A stretch of 64,000 nucleotides of DNA from UBA6898 sp964463135 (lineage in GTDB: Bacteria; Nitrospirota; Thermodesulfovibrionia; Thermodesulfovibrionales; UBA6898): the NCBI GenBank assembly GCA_964463135.1, contig CAYXBA010000015.1, forward strand, positions 1 to 64,000, written 5' to 3'. Position 1 is the first letter of the stretch. Each line of letters opens with the position of its first letter. The position numbers and the translations under genes were made by a program. The notes beneath the pieces are model-generated. The model had not been told where the DNA came from, did no database searches, and saw only the letters and a program-made list of their open reading frames with translations. Positions 27,101 through 35,894 of the stretch are shown here, piece after piece.

Positions 27101-30100
27101 TTCAGGGTTTTCAATTGCCGCTCACCGAAAGATTCAGCAATCATCTGCTTCATCTCGTAATACGTTGTATCCGACATCAGATTCAGTCGGTGGACCTGCT
27201 CGAGGTCGTGCATGGCCTCTGATTCCTGGACCTTATCGATCGCCAGGAGGTCGTTTGCCATTTTCTTGGCAGTTGCAATGCGGGAGCGCGCATAGTCCTT
27301 TACCTTTTCGTCTTTTGTTTTACCTGGCAGTGGCGGCTTCTTGGCTATCTGTTCCTCGGCTTCGCGCTCAAGGACCTTTTCGTTGAGCACTTTCGCCATG
27401 TCGGCGGATAAATTCAATTTCTCAAGGAGAGCAAGCCGTACCTGACCTCTTGCTTTCGCAACGGTATTGATAACACCCTTCCAGGACTCATCAATCTTGG
27501 TGAGGTTACGCTTGGCCTTCTCGATCTCGCTGTCCAGCCCTGATGCGTTGAACCCGAAAGCGTCAGCCTCAGTATTCGATGCCCCGGCACTTTTCTGAAT
27601 TTCGAGGTCCTTTATCTGGCCCGTCAGCTTACCGTACTGGTCAATAATCTTCTGGATACCCGGGGCAGCTTCCTGGGCAGCGATAATCTGCTGTAGCATT
27701 ATGGTTTCTTCAAGCTTTTTATTGAGCAGGCTATGCTCATCTTTGAGGGCCTTAATAACATCGGCCATCGTCATATTACTGTCGATGACTCCCGGGGCGA
27801 GTTGCTTGAATTTTTCAAGCAGACCGTTCTTGACCGAAGCTGTTACACTTTCGCTCTTGAGCATTGCAACGTATTTGCCTATCTCGGCAACATTACTATA
27901 TGCCTCCTGAGACTTTGCCATGCTCTCGTTATAGGCGTCATTCGCCTGCTTTACATCGTCGAATTTATCTTTGAGATACCCGATACCAACAGCAAGTGCG
28001 GCTACAGCTGAAATCGCCATAATAACGGGATGGACCTTCATTAAATTCAAAAGGGTCGCCATTATCCCGAGTTCGCCATTGATAGCAGCCAGCACCCCGG
28101 TTACTTTCAATAGTGCGGCGCCACCAAGAGCACCCACAAAGGTAAGAATGAGCGGTCCCATCTCCCTGAGACCCGAAATCAGCATCGAAACGACCGATAT
28201 CGTGCCCTGTATTGCGGGTGTGAGCGTCGTGAAAGCTCCGATAAGGATATCCATGATCTGATGCCCGACCTGGATCAGTTCGTTTTTCATACCCTTCATG
28301 GATTTATCAAACATAACCGTCATGGCGTTTGTGCCGGTTACAGCATCGGTCATGTTCTTGAAGCCATCGGCTCCGGCAACGAGCGCCTCGGCCAGCGCAC
28401 GGGCTTGTCTTTGTTCCAGTCCCTCAAAAACGGTCCCGACGTCCATGCCGGCCTTTTCGAGTTTCCGGATGATATCGACCATCGGCAAGAGGTTGCCGGT
28501 TGCATCCTTAAGATCCTTCATTGAAAGGTGGACCTTGGCCAGTGCTTCCTGCCACTTCTTTGTTGGAGCAAGCAGAGTGCCGATAAACCCGGACAGGCCT
28601 GTGCCGATCGTGGAGGCCTTAATACCCATCTGTGAGAGCTGAGCCACCATGCCAAGAGTCTGTTCGAGAGAATATCCCGCAAGTTTTGCCTGTGGGGCCA
28701 GGTAATTGAAAGCGACCCCAAGGTCTCCTATTTCCAGTTTCGAATAGTTCAAAGCTGCAGCCATGGCGTTGCCGACCTCTGCGGACCTGTCAGCGCTGAT
28801 ACTCCATACGTTCATGGCCGTCGTCAGCAATTTTACGGTATCCGTAGCGCTGGCACCGGTAGCGGTAGTCATTTTCGATACCGTGCCAAGGGTAGACATG
28901 GATTCGCTGGCTGTCATGCCGGCCTGTCCCATGATCTTCAAAGACTCCGCTGCTGCCTGGAAGCCCATGGTGCTGTGCGTAGCAACGTCCCTGGCCACAA
29001 CATCCATCTTCTTGAGCTCGGCCGCTGTGGCCCCGGTGATAGCCCCGACATCAGTCAACCCCTGAGAATACGATAAAAATTCAGCGATAGCGTCCTTGAT
29101 CTTAAAGAAAGCGCCCCATATCAGACCGGCTCCGGCATACCATTCCAGCTGCCACTGGACGAGCTCCCGGATCCTCATACCGTATTTCCGTAGCCCGCCC
29201 TCTGATTCGTTGACAACCTTTGCGGTAGTCTTTAATTCGGTCGATTTCTGGCGATATGCGGCATTGAGTTCTTCGGTCGCACCCTTGTTAAGCCTGACCT
29301 CTTCTTTAAGCAGCGCCATCTGTTTTTGAAGTATCTGCACCCTGGCGCTGGCATCAAGACCGGCCTTGCCGAACTCCTGCAATTCTTTTTCAAGGGCCTG
29401 ATATTCATTCCTGACGCTGGCGAGTTGAGCTTTAATCTTTTCGGTCTGGACATCCTTGAAGACTCCGGCAAGTTTTTCCTGGAGCTGACGGGAGGCACCC
29501 TGCAGGGTTTCCATTTGTCCGTGAATGGCTTGCAGTTTAATGTTGTAGGCATCCCCTGATATCTTGCCCTCGTTGAAGGCTATATTTAACGCCTTCTCCG
29601 CAGCGGTCAACTTCGAAAACTGGCTTTCAAGTCGCTGCGATTCCATGGAGATGGAGGCTATTTCCATGCCGAGCTTGTCGGTGCCTGAAATATCATGAGT
29701 GTTCAGCTTCGCAAGAGATTTGATAGCGCGATCGATTTCAGCATCATACGCCCTGACCTTGGCTGTCATTTCGTCGAATTCGTCACCCTTGACAACCTTC
29801 ATCGTGGCGATTTCCTGTAGCTGCTGGTACAGTTTATTCGCTTCAAGTCTGAGTCTCACGAGAGATGCATTGAAATTATCCCACGGCTCCGGGTTCGGGA
29901 CCGTAAGGGCGCCGAGGCCGGGAGGTGGTGGAGGTCCCTGGGCGCCGCTCGAACCATCAGAGGTCCAGTCGGGCCGGTACCCTGAAAATCCGATCTGCTT
30001 AATCTCTTCCCATTGCAGCGCAAGTTTTTCGAGCTTCACTTTTGCGACATCAAGCTCGTTCTGGAGGGGTAGGTGTAGCTGTGCCTTCATGGAATCAGTA

Positions 30101-31347
30101 ATCTGGCCCCATGTCTGATATAGATTCTTCAGGCTGCCCTCGATTTCATTGATAACCGCCGGGACGTTCTGTCCGAATGCCCCCATTTCTTTGAAGGCAT
30201 TGGATCCGTACATGCCCTGCATGTTCGTGGTTACAGTAGACTGCCCCAGCAGCATTGTCCCGAGATTTTCAGCCAGAGCAACCATCTTCTCGATCATTGG
30301 AGTTGTTTCCGCGATCTGGCGCTGCCGCATCTGGTACAGCCTCAGTATCTCGTTTTCAGCCTTAACCTCGCGGTCATACGACACACCGGTCTTGTTTGTG
30401 ATATCGAGGATCTGGTTTTTGACCTGCATTAACTGCATATTCGCAGAGACAATCTGCTGCTCGGTCATTAATTGGCGGGTCTTAATGGCCTTGGTGTCGG
30501 CCGCCAGGTGCATGATCCGGTCCATAGCGTCGGCTATGGACTGTACGGCATCATCATCACCGAGGTTGTATAGCTCCCGCTGCAGCCTCGCCATCTGGTC
30601 GTAAACAGACAGTGTTTTCTTGGTAGCTTCGGACCGGGCTGCCTCAAGTTTTTCGATATCGGTAAGTTCCTGGTGCTGTTTCGCCATCATGGCGGCCTGC
30701 TCAGCCTGCAGTGCAACATTTTTTGCGAGAATAGCCTCGTGGCTTTGCTCGGTCCCTACGATCTTGGCGGCAATATCGGAGGTCTCCCTGAAGGCTGCCA
30801 GTAGCCCGGCCTCAAGTTCAGGGAGACCTATTTTTACGGCACCCTTGGCGTTGACTTTCGCAATAGTTTCATAAAGCTGAGCTATCAGACCATTGATCGT
30901 CTCGGCCTCGGCGATCTGCTTTGCGAAGAGGGGCTTGTCTTCCATGAAGGCAAACTGACGCTTCAGGGCCTCCAGCATGTCCGTGAAATCGGCAAGATGA
31001 AGCCCGTCAATGAACTGGTTGGCATTGACAAAGCTGTCAGCATAGGATTTCCCCATGCCCTTGACGATCTTGCTGAGCTTTTCGGCTTCCTGCTGGGCCT
31101 GCTTGAGTTCCCGGGTCAGGCTTTCACCGGTCTTCTTGGCCTGCTGATCGACACCCTGTGATGCGGTTTGGACATTCCGCAGACCCTGAACGATCGATGT
31201 CACGAAGTCTGTTTTCTCAAGGGATTTTAGCCCTGCCTTCAGCTTCTTGTTTATGTCGGCCGCGAAGTCATCAACCTTCTTGAGAACGTCCCCGGGTTCA
31301 AACTCCGAGCGAAACCTGACGCCGATAACATCGTTATTGTCAGACAT
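24124..31347 (-). CDS. Tail tape measure protein
   Basis: The 2407-residue protein is mostly long helices and coiled coils, with a TP901-type tape-measure core near GIKASTIGTGLSGFI and membrane-like Ala/Gly-rich stretches (QMMMGARQSVQG region and a Gly-rich GAAAGMYG region) typical of tape measures. At about 0.15 nm per residue it would fit a tail up to some 360 nm long, if uncleaved. The ATG at 31347 is preferred over an upstream TTG. It overlaps the frameshifted chaperone end by 8 bp. Confidence 0.93.
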   Translation of the reverse strand: MSDNNDVIGVRFRSEFEPGDVLKKVDDFAADINKKLKAGLKSLEKTDFVTSIVQGLRNVQTASQGVDQQAKKTGESLTRELKQAQQEAEKLSKIVKGMGKSYADSFVNANQFIDGLHLADFTDMLEALKRQFAFMEDKPLFAKQIAEAETINGLIAQLYETIAKVNAKGAVKIGLPELEAGLLAAFRETSDIAAKIVGTEQSHEAILAKNVALQAEQAAMMAKQHQELTDIEKLEAARSEATKKTLSVYDQMARLQRELYNLGDDDAVQSIADAMDRIMHLAADTKAIKTRQLMTEQQIVSANMQLMQVKNQILDITNKTGVSYDREVKAENEILRLYQMRQRQIAETTPMIEKMVALAENLGTMLLGQSTVTTNMQGMYGSNAFKEMGAFGQNVPAVINEIEGSLKNLYQTWGQITDSMKAQLHLPLQNELDVAKVKLEKLALQWEEIKQIGFSGYRPDWTSDGSSGAQGPPPPPGLGALTVPNPEPWDNFNASLVRLRLEANKLYQQLQEIATMKVVKGDEFDEMTAKVRAYDAEIDRAIKSLAKLNTHDISGTDKLGMEIASISMESQRLESQFSKLTAAEKALNIAFNEGKISGDAYNIKLQAIHGQMETLQGASRQLQEKLAGVFKDVQTEKIKAQLASVRNEYQALEKELQEFGKAGLDASARVQILQKQMALLKEEVRLNKGATEELNAAYRQKSTELKTTAKVVNESEGGLRKYGMRIRELVQWQLEWYAGAGLIWGAFFKIKDAIAEFLSYSQGLTDVGAITGATAAELKKMDVVARDVATHSTMGFQAAAESLKIMGQAGMTASESMSTLGTVSKMTTATGASATDTVKLLTTAMNVWSISADRSAEVGNAMAAALNYSKLEIGDLGVAFNYLAPQAKLAGYSLEQTLGMVAQLSQMGIKASTIGTGLSGFIGTLLAPTKKWQEALAKVHLSMKDLKDATGNLLPMVDIIRKLEKAGMDVGTVFEGLEQRQARALAEALVAGADGFKNMTDAVTGTNAMTVMFDKSMKGMKNELIQVGHQIMDILIGAFTTLTPAIQGTISVVSMLISGLREMGPLILTFVGALGGAALLKVTGVLAAINGELGIMATLLNLMKVHPVIMAISAVAALAVGIGYLKDKFDDVKQANDAYNESMAKSQEAYSNVAEIGKYVAMLKSESVTASVKNGLLEKFKQLAPGVIDSNMTMADVIKALKDEHSLLNKKLEETIMLQQIIAAQEAAPGIQKIIDQYGKLTGQIKDLEIQKSAGASNTEADAFGFNASGLDSEIEKAKRNLTKIDESWKGVINTVAKARGQVRLALLEKLNLSADMAKVLNEKVLEREAEEQIAKKPPLPGKTKDEKVKDYARSRIATAKKMANDLLAIDKVQESEAMHDLEQVHRLNLMSDTTYYEMKQMIAESFGERQLKTLKTGYDREMKIVDAHLAKLKVSPSKVKEYMDSQDPDAVPGLSEKQRLELEKKLELEKNYVKQVEQITRDSEKKIEDAKTAGILKSVQLTAEEQRHALEMLRLGLEEQYSARVDEVKQEEELNKYLHEHYRISDEEFLNRQKESVRKRLEIEKDQLAEIVYIEIQKEWIIIEGLKNNEDAKKAHYARVTELVKKYEGQVVKATRDASDQIVAINRQMPQSFAEGAAEGIAEYLKSLEENAAKGKSVALEMAKTIEDALVKAFDNPKDAIKDLGNYFMNMLKRMIVQALANPIIIPIQQMMMGARQSVQGWLGGAGGGSTMGSFGSQVGSWMNTPLANFGGTMNYTENANGLGWSESGYSGGFQPTPIGIMGAAAGMYGTYNAIKSGDPLSGAMSGMMTGASIGSMIPVIGPLAGAIVGLVVGAVGGMLGGGDDNLGLHFNPTGRGANYYAGDPLGSTATGAGWTHHNAGGGFFGITDNMGAAPWALALIQGFKTTSDSMRAVLDSFGLDTSGFDTEFQRNADWKAGKVTPEEMQATLEGWFGEWMTQATKIDFAQFQHSGEKLIDTINRIVTAVQKVQVFKALKIQDIFDSIDIHPNTAKEAVKKIDDAVNKSLDELPALTGAAWADKIGVIADQLTERLNAAVQYVTYIKTMQETIAENIKGQLKKYATDAMDLSGKIASYTQEIADSWSKMITESDPTKLERLTSMIAGAIDNLYNALMSLKDAVRAVGDAASTSLQDKRMELMTPEQRVNYVNEKATEAHDKYLTAKAKYDEQISTYNSGESTEDQKRAAFVKAQGFAGDMTKYGGQVNSWIEKGWGLEGVDKVKSFANFEAWQEGINADMTEIGTNIDTVIADKLIPGLEALGVTINDKLVAAIQIEVTAIDRLRERLESIDFQTVLQEPFQGVTPQATGGYFTRPTLIRNQLIGEAGPEYNIPEAKLISLIQQAVAGGGSGRPEITIVFEENSGALAKLKREAAEEGIRIIRRDPRVLR

Positions 31348-32142
31348 GCCGCGCACCAAATAATGACATCACCTGCTGAGCCGCCTTTTTGTTCATCTCG
31401 TTTTTATCCTCCCGCTTAACAACATCGCCTGGCTTGTCGTCCAGCTTGATACCGTGCATTGCCGCCATCATCCTAATCTGCTCTTCCTCTGCTTTTTCCT
31501 TCTGCTCCCAGAGCCGGAGTATTGCCGGCTCTGAGACACAGTTACTGAAATATCTGATCTTGAAGGGATCGAACCCCGCAAGCTGGCAGATAATGTCCTG
31601 TATGGTTATGACGCTTCCGGCGTCTGATTGTCCTGGGTCGGGGACGGAAGTTTTGCGACGTTCTTTTTCTTCGGCTTCGTTACTTCCATCCCGAATACGT
31701 TTTTTAGAACAACACCCATGTCCTCGATGACGATTTTGAAAACTTTATGAACATCTTCCGGATCCATCATCGCGCAATCTCCGGCGGCAACCTTCCGGCC
31801 GTCGTCGTCGTACTCATCCAGCGCGATATTGATTACCTGGGTGAAGGCATCGACGAGGGCTCCCGCGAAGTGGTCGTTGAGCATATCGAGTGCTTTATGG
31901 AGGATTTCAAGGCGGTCGACGTTGAATCCGCCTGATGTTACTGAGCCCTTCGTGAACATGGCCTTAACCAGTTCCCTGAACTCTCCGGATGTGCCGAGGA
32001 AGATTTTAAGGGCTGAGGATGTTTTGATATACGGAAAATGGATTATGCGCTCGACGGGTATAGCCCTCCCGTCAGCGTCTTTGCCTGTCAGTGTGACCTT
32101 GTACTTGTGCTGCCCCAGAATTTCAAAATTTTCTTCTTTCAT
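31340..32142 (-). CDS. Tail assembly chaperone, -1 frameshift product (GT-like)
   Basis: The second frame stays open from the slippery site to TGA at 31340 and lacks a good start of its own. A -1 slip at AAC (31699) would join 148 residues of the G-like frame to 119 more (CGT ATT CGG onward), 267 residues in all. This is the conserved lambda gpG/gpGT pattern before a tape measure gene; in that family the longer product recruits the major tail protein. The fusion was inferred from reading frames, not observed. Confidence 0.75.
31606..32142 (-). CDS. Tail assembly chaperone (G-like)
   Basis: The 178-residue protein lies between the major tail protein and tape-measure genes, the standard chaperone slot. 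It is acidic, contains DDDGRKVAAGDCAMM and ends in a Lys/Pro-rich tail after the slippery site. The last 30 residues are unique to this unshifted form. The start follows the AAGGGAGGG of the gap. Confidence 0.8.
   Translation of the reverse strand: MKEENFEILGQHKYKVTLTGKDADGRAIPVERIIHFPYIKTSSALKIFLGTSGEFRELVKAMFTKGSVTSGGFNVDRLEILHKALDMLNDHFAGALVDAFTQVINIALDEYDDDGRKVAAGDCAMMDPEDVHKVFKIVIEDMGVVLKNVFGMEVTKPKKKNVAKLPSPTQDNQTPEAS
31699..31705 (-). other. Canonical -1 ribosomal frameshift heptamer A-AAA-AAC
   Basis: On the minus strand the bases read AAAAAAC. Codon phase (first bases at multiples of 3 from 32142) gives A|AAA|AAC, the X-XXY-YYZ arrangement that allows both tRNAs to slip back one base. 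The new frame is open for 119 more codons. Confidence 0.8.
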
Positions 32143-32172
32143 GTTGTTCCCTCCCTTTCAAGGATTAGGTTT

Positions 32173-32228
32173 GCGGGGACCCCATCGCCGAGGTCCCCGC
32201 GCTGGCCTAGCCTACAAATGCAGGCTGG
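32173..32228 (-). terminator. Hairpin and conserved element after the major tail protein gene
   Basis: Immediately after the stop lies CCAGCCTGCATTTGTA (32213-32228 on the minus strand), almost identical to the element after the capsid gene. Then a 9-bp perfect stem follows: 32173-32181 pairs with 32192-32200. There is no strong T run, so partial termination or mRNA protection is likely. Confidence 0.6.
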
Positions 32229-33080
32229 TTAATCAAAATAATAAAGAATGCAGTGGACGGACTCGGCAGACCCGTCCGTGAGTGTCTGGGTCGTGGTCAA
32301 GCTCTCAAGCTCGGCCTGGGCGTCGGCGAAGTTGTCGCCGCCCTTCAGGTCGGGGTTGAAGCCCTTACCGACGGACATTCTCGGGAAGAACAGGGCAATC
32401 TGCCTGTTGTAGCCCTCTTCGAGCCAGTCGAAGAATACGAGAAGCGACCGCTCCTGGATAGAATCCATGAGGTCGACCATCTCGCAAGAAAAATACTTCT
32501 TGAGCTTGTACCCGGCAGCCGGGAGCGACGGGAAGCCCGTACCAACCAGCGTCAAGGTATCAGTAGATACCGACTTCACGATTGCCCTGTTATGGGAATC
32601 GATCAGGCCGTTCTCTGCTGATGCGACAACAACCCTGTCGCCAGCAACAAACCCGGCACCCTCGCCGCCCCCAAGTGTTATAGAGAGCTTCGTGGGGCTG
32701 CCGCCAAGAGTCGCAACACTCCCGGTCAGCTTGTTCTTGGCCTGAAGACCGAAGATCAATGCCAGGGACTCAATCGGGAACTCCTTCTGTACGAAGGCAA
32801 CCTTTGTGTCCCTCTTGATTTCGACTGACTTACGCTTCGTCTTGGGTCTGCCGAGCTCGGCATGCACCAGGTTCTTGTCGACGGTAACCTGAACCGCCTC
32901 GACGATACCGACATCAACCCATGCCCCGGTCGTCGGAGGGGTAGCTATCGCCAGCTGTGCCTCGCCATTGTAGGTCGGCGGGGTGCTGGAATTGTACGTT
33001 GCAGCAAAAACGCGCGGCGCCGAGATCAGGACCTTTGTGAGATCCACGCTCGGCTGATCATATGACCTTATTACAGACAT
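32229..33080 (-). CDS. Major tail protein (tail tube)
   Basis: The 283-residue beta-rich protein precedes the frameshifted chaperones and tape measure and follows the connectors, where siphoviruses encode the tail tube subunit. A GAGGAGGTG site precedes the start. It has its own hairpin at the 3' end, as expected for a highly expressed gene. Sequence similarity alone would not name it; position is the main evidence. Confidence 0.75.
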   Translation of the reverse strand: MSVIRSYDQPSVDLTKVLISAPRVFAATYNSSTPPTYNGEAQLAIATPPTTGAWVDVGIVEAVQVTVDKNLVHAELGRPKTKRKSVEIKRDTKVAFVQKEFPIESLALIFGLQAKNKLTGSVATLGGSPTKLSITLGGGEGAGFVAGDRVVVASAENGLIDSHNRAIVKSVSTDTLTLVGTGFPSLPAAGYKLKKYFSCEMVDLMDSIQERSLLVFFDWLEEGYNRQIALFFPRMSVGKGFNPDLKGGDNFADAQAELESLTTTQTLTDGSAESVHCILYYFD

Positions 33081-33092
33081 AAATACACCTCC

Positions 33093-33362
33093 TCAGTGTC
33101 TTTCCTGGCCAAGGCCTTCAAGGGCCTCGGCCGCTGTACGGTTCGTCAAATTCTTTTGAGCTCCCCGCAGGGTTTCCATATCGTTCAGCGGTATCAGCAT
33201 GCCGTCGCCGATCTGAAAGAATATCTCCATCTTACCGGTTCCCCCGACCATACCGTTTCCCGGAAAATTTAAGTTGAGGTTCCCTTTCAACCTGTTTTCC
33301 ATGAGATACCGCGTCAGGTTCGCCACTTGTGTTATCTGAGATTCCTGCTCCGGTTTCAACAT
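33093..33362 (-). CDS. Small structural or assembly protein upstream of tail tube gene
   Basis: The 89-residue protein starts behind AAAGGCGG and overlaps the previous gene by 131 bp in the +1 frame. It contains a Gly/Asn-rich stretch (NLNLNFPGNGMVGGTG) and a helical end. No family is recognised. Confidence 0.55.
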   Translation of the reverse strand: MLKPEQESQITQVANLTRYLMENRLKGNLNLNFPGNGMVGGTGKMEIFFQIGDGMLIPLNDMETLRGAQKNLTNRTAAEALEGLGQERH

Positions 33363-33540
33363 ACTGCACCGCCTTTCTTGTGATAGTGAGCACGTACTGG
33401 CTACCCATCTTCTGTTCAGTGAACTCATACCCGGCAGCAACAAGTTCCTTCTTGACGCGAACAGCCTCATTGCGCCCGCGATGCTCCCAGTTACCGTCCA
33501 TTTCGAAAGAAATGCGGTCGCCAATACTGTAAGTCTTCAT
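33232..33540 (-). CDS. Unknown protein with long overlap to the next gene
   Basis: The 102-residue protein starts behind a near-perfect AAGGAGGTGAT site. The first about 65 residues look like a compact domain; the tail (ETGAGISDNTSGEPDAVSHG onward) is shared in sequence with the start of the next gene, in another frame, and is probably disordered. Confidence 0.55.
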   Translation of the reverse strand: MKTYSIGDRISFEMDGNWEHRGRNEAVRVKKELVAAGYEFTEQKMGSQYVLTITRKAVQYVETGAGISDNTSGEPDAVSHGKQVEREPQLKFSGKRYGRGNR

Positions 33541-33553
33541 CGACATCACCTCC

Positions 33554-34210
33554 TTAAACATAAGCTATACCCACTTTCCCGTAGGTAATCTGAACAAGCA
33601 GACTTCGGTTAAATCCCCGTACTGCATTCGCCTGGCGGGCTGTTTCTCTCGGGAACTCCCTTAGTATCTGACTTCTCAATTTCCCAACAATGTTGGTTGT
33701 CTCGACATCATATAAATCAAAAATCTTGTCCTTTAGGACCTGGACGGCAAGCCTGGTCATGACTGACATCTCGGACTGAGCACTCTCGCCCCGGGTCCTG
33801 ATATGTAGTGCTGCATGATGAACCGGTGCGTTTGTAACTGTCTCACCGTTATTGCCCAGAAGCTCAAGAAAAAACCATGCCCTTAAGGTGTCAAAGTCTA
33901 CTGTCGCCTCGTCTTGAACGAGTTCGTAAGCACTGCGGCATTCCCATGTCACGGTGCCGTCATCAACGGTATCACCAATCACCACGGGCCATTCCGGCTC
34001 AGTTGTGCCAGACACCCCCGCAACGGTACAGATATAGCGGAACCCGTTACCCGCTGACGGGCATACAACATCAGGTAATATATTCATGCCTCGTTCATCG
34101 CCAATTCCATACGGCGCTTCATCTACCCATGCCACCCCTGCGAACTGGTCATCGAGATACCGCGTCAGGGATGCCTCGAAATTACCGATATCGAAGTGAT
34201 TAGCGAGCAC
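33554..34210 (-). CDS. Tail completion or connector-associated protein
   Basis: The 218-residue protein probably starts with GTG at 34210 (GAAGGTG upstream, 11-bp overlap with the previous gene). It contains ICTVAGVSGTTEPEWP and DGTVTWECR, a small carbohydrate-binding-like repeat seen in phage structural proteins. It lies between an HK97 gp10-like gene and the tail tube region. Confidence 0.5.
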   Translation of the reverse strand: MLANHFDIGNFEASLTRYLDDQFAGVAWVDEAPYGIGDERGMNILPDVVCPSAGNGFRYICTVAGVSGTTEPEWPVVIGDTVDDGTVTWECRSAYELVQDEATVDFDTLRAWFFLELLGNNGETVTNAPVHHAALHIRTRGESAQSEMSVMTRLAVQVLKDKIFDLYDVETTNIVGKLRSQILREFPRETARQANAVRGFNRSLLVQITYGKVGIAYV

Positions 34211-34790
34211 GATACACCTTCGCAATTGCCCTGTTACGGGCCTGAATGCACTCAAGATAAAACGGACTGTCCTGTCCAAGAGTCAGATACCACGCAACGG
34301 CTGGCCTGAATATAGGACGTTCGGGGACGCCATGACCGAACCATGATCCGCCAAACTCCATGAGGTATATCCTGGACTCGACGGATCTAGCGTCATCACC
34401 CATGCCCGAAGACATATCAGCCGGTCTCGGCACGCCGGCATCTATTTCTATTGCGGTCCCGTTCTGGATGATCTCGCCAGGGTTTTTTGCCAGAGCCTGC
34501 AGCCACCTCTGCGTTTCACCTGTTGCGACGCCGATAGGCCTCATGTAATTGAACTGGATTTTCTTGACAAGCCAGCCCGTCGAAAGCTGCTGGTATACTC
34601 CGACATAAGGGCTCGGCAGGCTACCTCCGGCAGCCGGGACGCTCCCGAGGATATCCGCGACTCGGACAAGAAAATCCTCACGGGTCCGCACGATCGCAAT
34701 CTTGGCCTGGACCTGAAGTTCGGCCTGGAAACTGTTGAAGCGCTCACGAAACTTCGAGGTATCAATACGATCGACCTTCATGTTAAGCAT
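34200..34790 (-). CDS. HK97 gp10-like head-tail protein
   Basis: The 196-residue protein has an end resembling HK97 gp10-type proteins: MEFGGSWFGHGVPERPIFRPA-like wording (MEFGGSWFGHG, then PERPIFRPA). Such proteins join the tail to the head or complete the tail. It overlaps the upstream gene by 8 bp. Confidence 0.6.
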   Translation of the reverse strand: MLNMKVDRIDTSKFRERFNSFQAELQVQAKIAIVRTREDFLVRVADILGSVPAAGGSLPSPYVGVYQQLSTGWLVKKIQFNYMRPIGVATGETQRWLQALAKNPGEIIQNGTAIEIDAGVPRPADMSSGMGDDARSVESRIYLMEFGGSWFGHGVPERPIFRPAVAWYLTLGQDSPFYLECIQARNRAIAKVYRAR

Positions 34791-35406
34791 TTGCCACCGC
34801 CATTTCTACAACCTTCAGCGCGCCATTAAACGATATCTCATCTATGTTCTGTACCATGTAGTACCTTGTGCCGTCGAATACTCTGTCGCCCTGGTGAACT
34901 GTAGCTGAAAACGGGACATGGCAGTAATATCTGGTCCTGTCCAGCTTGGAACCCTTTACGTCCTCTGTTGATAAATAATTCTCAAGCGATATCAGCGCCC
35001 TCAAATCGGTATGATGCACCGTAGTTGTCCAGTCAATAGACGAATTTTTAAAGTCATCCTTTGTAGGGGTCGGGTGGGCGATGGTGATTTGGGCGTTACA
35101 GACATAGATCACCGCGGTATAGGCATAGTCCTTGTTCTGGAGTGCAGTGATATATCCATAAAAATTATCATGGCGGTCAAAAATCAAGTCTCCATTTTCA
35201 ATGCTCCTGGCCTGTACTTCGGTTGACGAGAATATGCCGGTTCTGTTATTCATAGCCTTGAAAAACTTCTCCGCCTTCTTCTCCTCGGTGTAACCAAACA
35301 GCATGACGCTCTTCGTCTCGTTCCTGATCCTGGCGGATCCATTGAAGGTGCCGAGCCGACGCGAGAGTTCACGATGAAAATTTTCAGCTATCAAGCTCAG
35401 GCTCAT
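34783..35406 (-). CDS. Head-tail joining protein candidate
   Basis: The 207-residue protein sits between an adaptor-like gene and a gp10-like gene, overlapping both. Its middle and end are beta-rich (for example GDRVFDGTRYYMV). It is probably a head-closure or stopper protein by position; the sequence gives no family name. Confidence 0.5.
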   Translation of the reverse strand: MSLSLIAENFHRELSRRLGTFNGSARIRNETKSVMLFGYTEEKKAEKFFKAMNNRTGIFSSTEVQARSIENGDLIFDRHDNFYGYITALQNKDYAYTAVIYVCNAQITIAHPTPTKDDFKNSSIDWTTTVHHTDLRALISLENYLSTEDVKGSKLDRTRYYCHVPFSATVHQGDRVFDGTRYYMVQNIDEISFNGALKVVEMAVANA

Positions 35407-35894
35407 AATTCCAGCACTTCCTCGTTATCGATTGCGTTTTGCTGTGGACTCCGCAGAGCCACCACGGACATTTCAATGGTATCGATCCCGGACCGTGAAA
35501 TCCTCTTGCCTTCGCCCCATATCTCCTTGCGAAGCATCACGAACTCCTGATCCAGAATACCCCTCTGTGCGGTTACGTTCTTGAATATTCCGGACAGTTT
35601 TTTGTCGTCAACATCGAAGGTGCCAACCTCCCGGGCCAGGACGCGATTGCAAAGCCAAAGCTTTGCGGCATACTCAAGCAGAATATCGTGGTCTGCTACG
35701 GTTGTCGGAAATACAATACCGAGGCGTTTTTCTGCAAAGGTAATTGCCCGGTCGTACGCATCTTCCTTATAATCCGTTCTTGCTGCCGCAGCTTCAGCCC
35801 GGGTCTTTGTCTTTGCATCACTGCGCTCAACCGGGGTGATGCCGATTTCGGTCATCCAGTCCCGGAGCGTATCTCTCATAACGATTTCGTTCAT
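35403..35894 (-). CDS. Head-tail adaptor candidate
   Basis: The 163-residue helical protein starts the connector block (ATGA overlap with the previous gene). Size, helix content and position fit a gp6-like adaptor that binds the portal. No signature motif is visible. Confidence 0.45.
   Translation of the reverse strand: MNEIVMRDTLRDWMTEIGITPVERSDAKTKTRAEAAAARTDYKEDAYDRAITFAEKRLGIVFPTTVADHDILLEYAAKLWLCNRVLAREVGTFDVDDKKLSGIFKNVTAQRGILDQEFVMLRKEIWGEGKRISRSGIDTIEMSVVALRSPQQNAIDNEEVLEL

Noticed and set aside
31340..31603. Independent second chaperone gene
   Set aside because: The frame has no good start codon with a ribosome-binding site near 31600; the in-phase slippery site explains it better.
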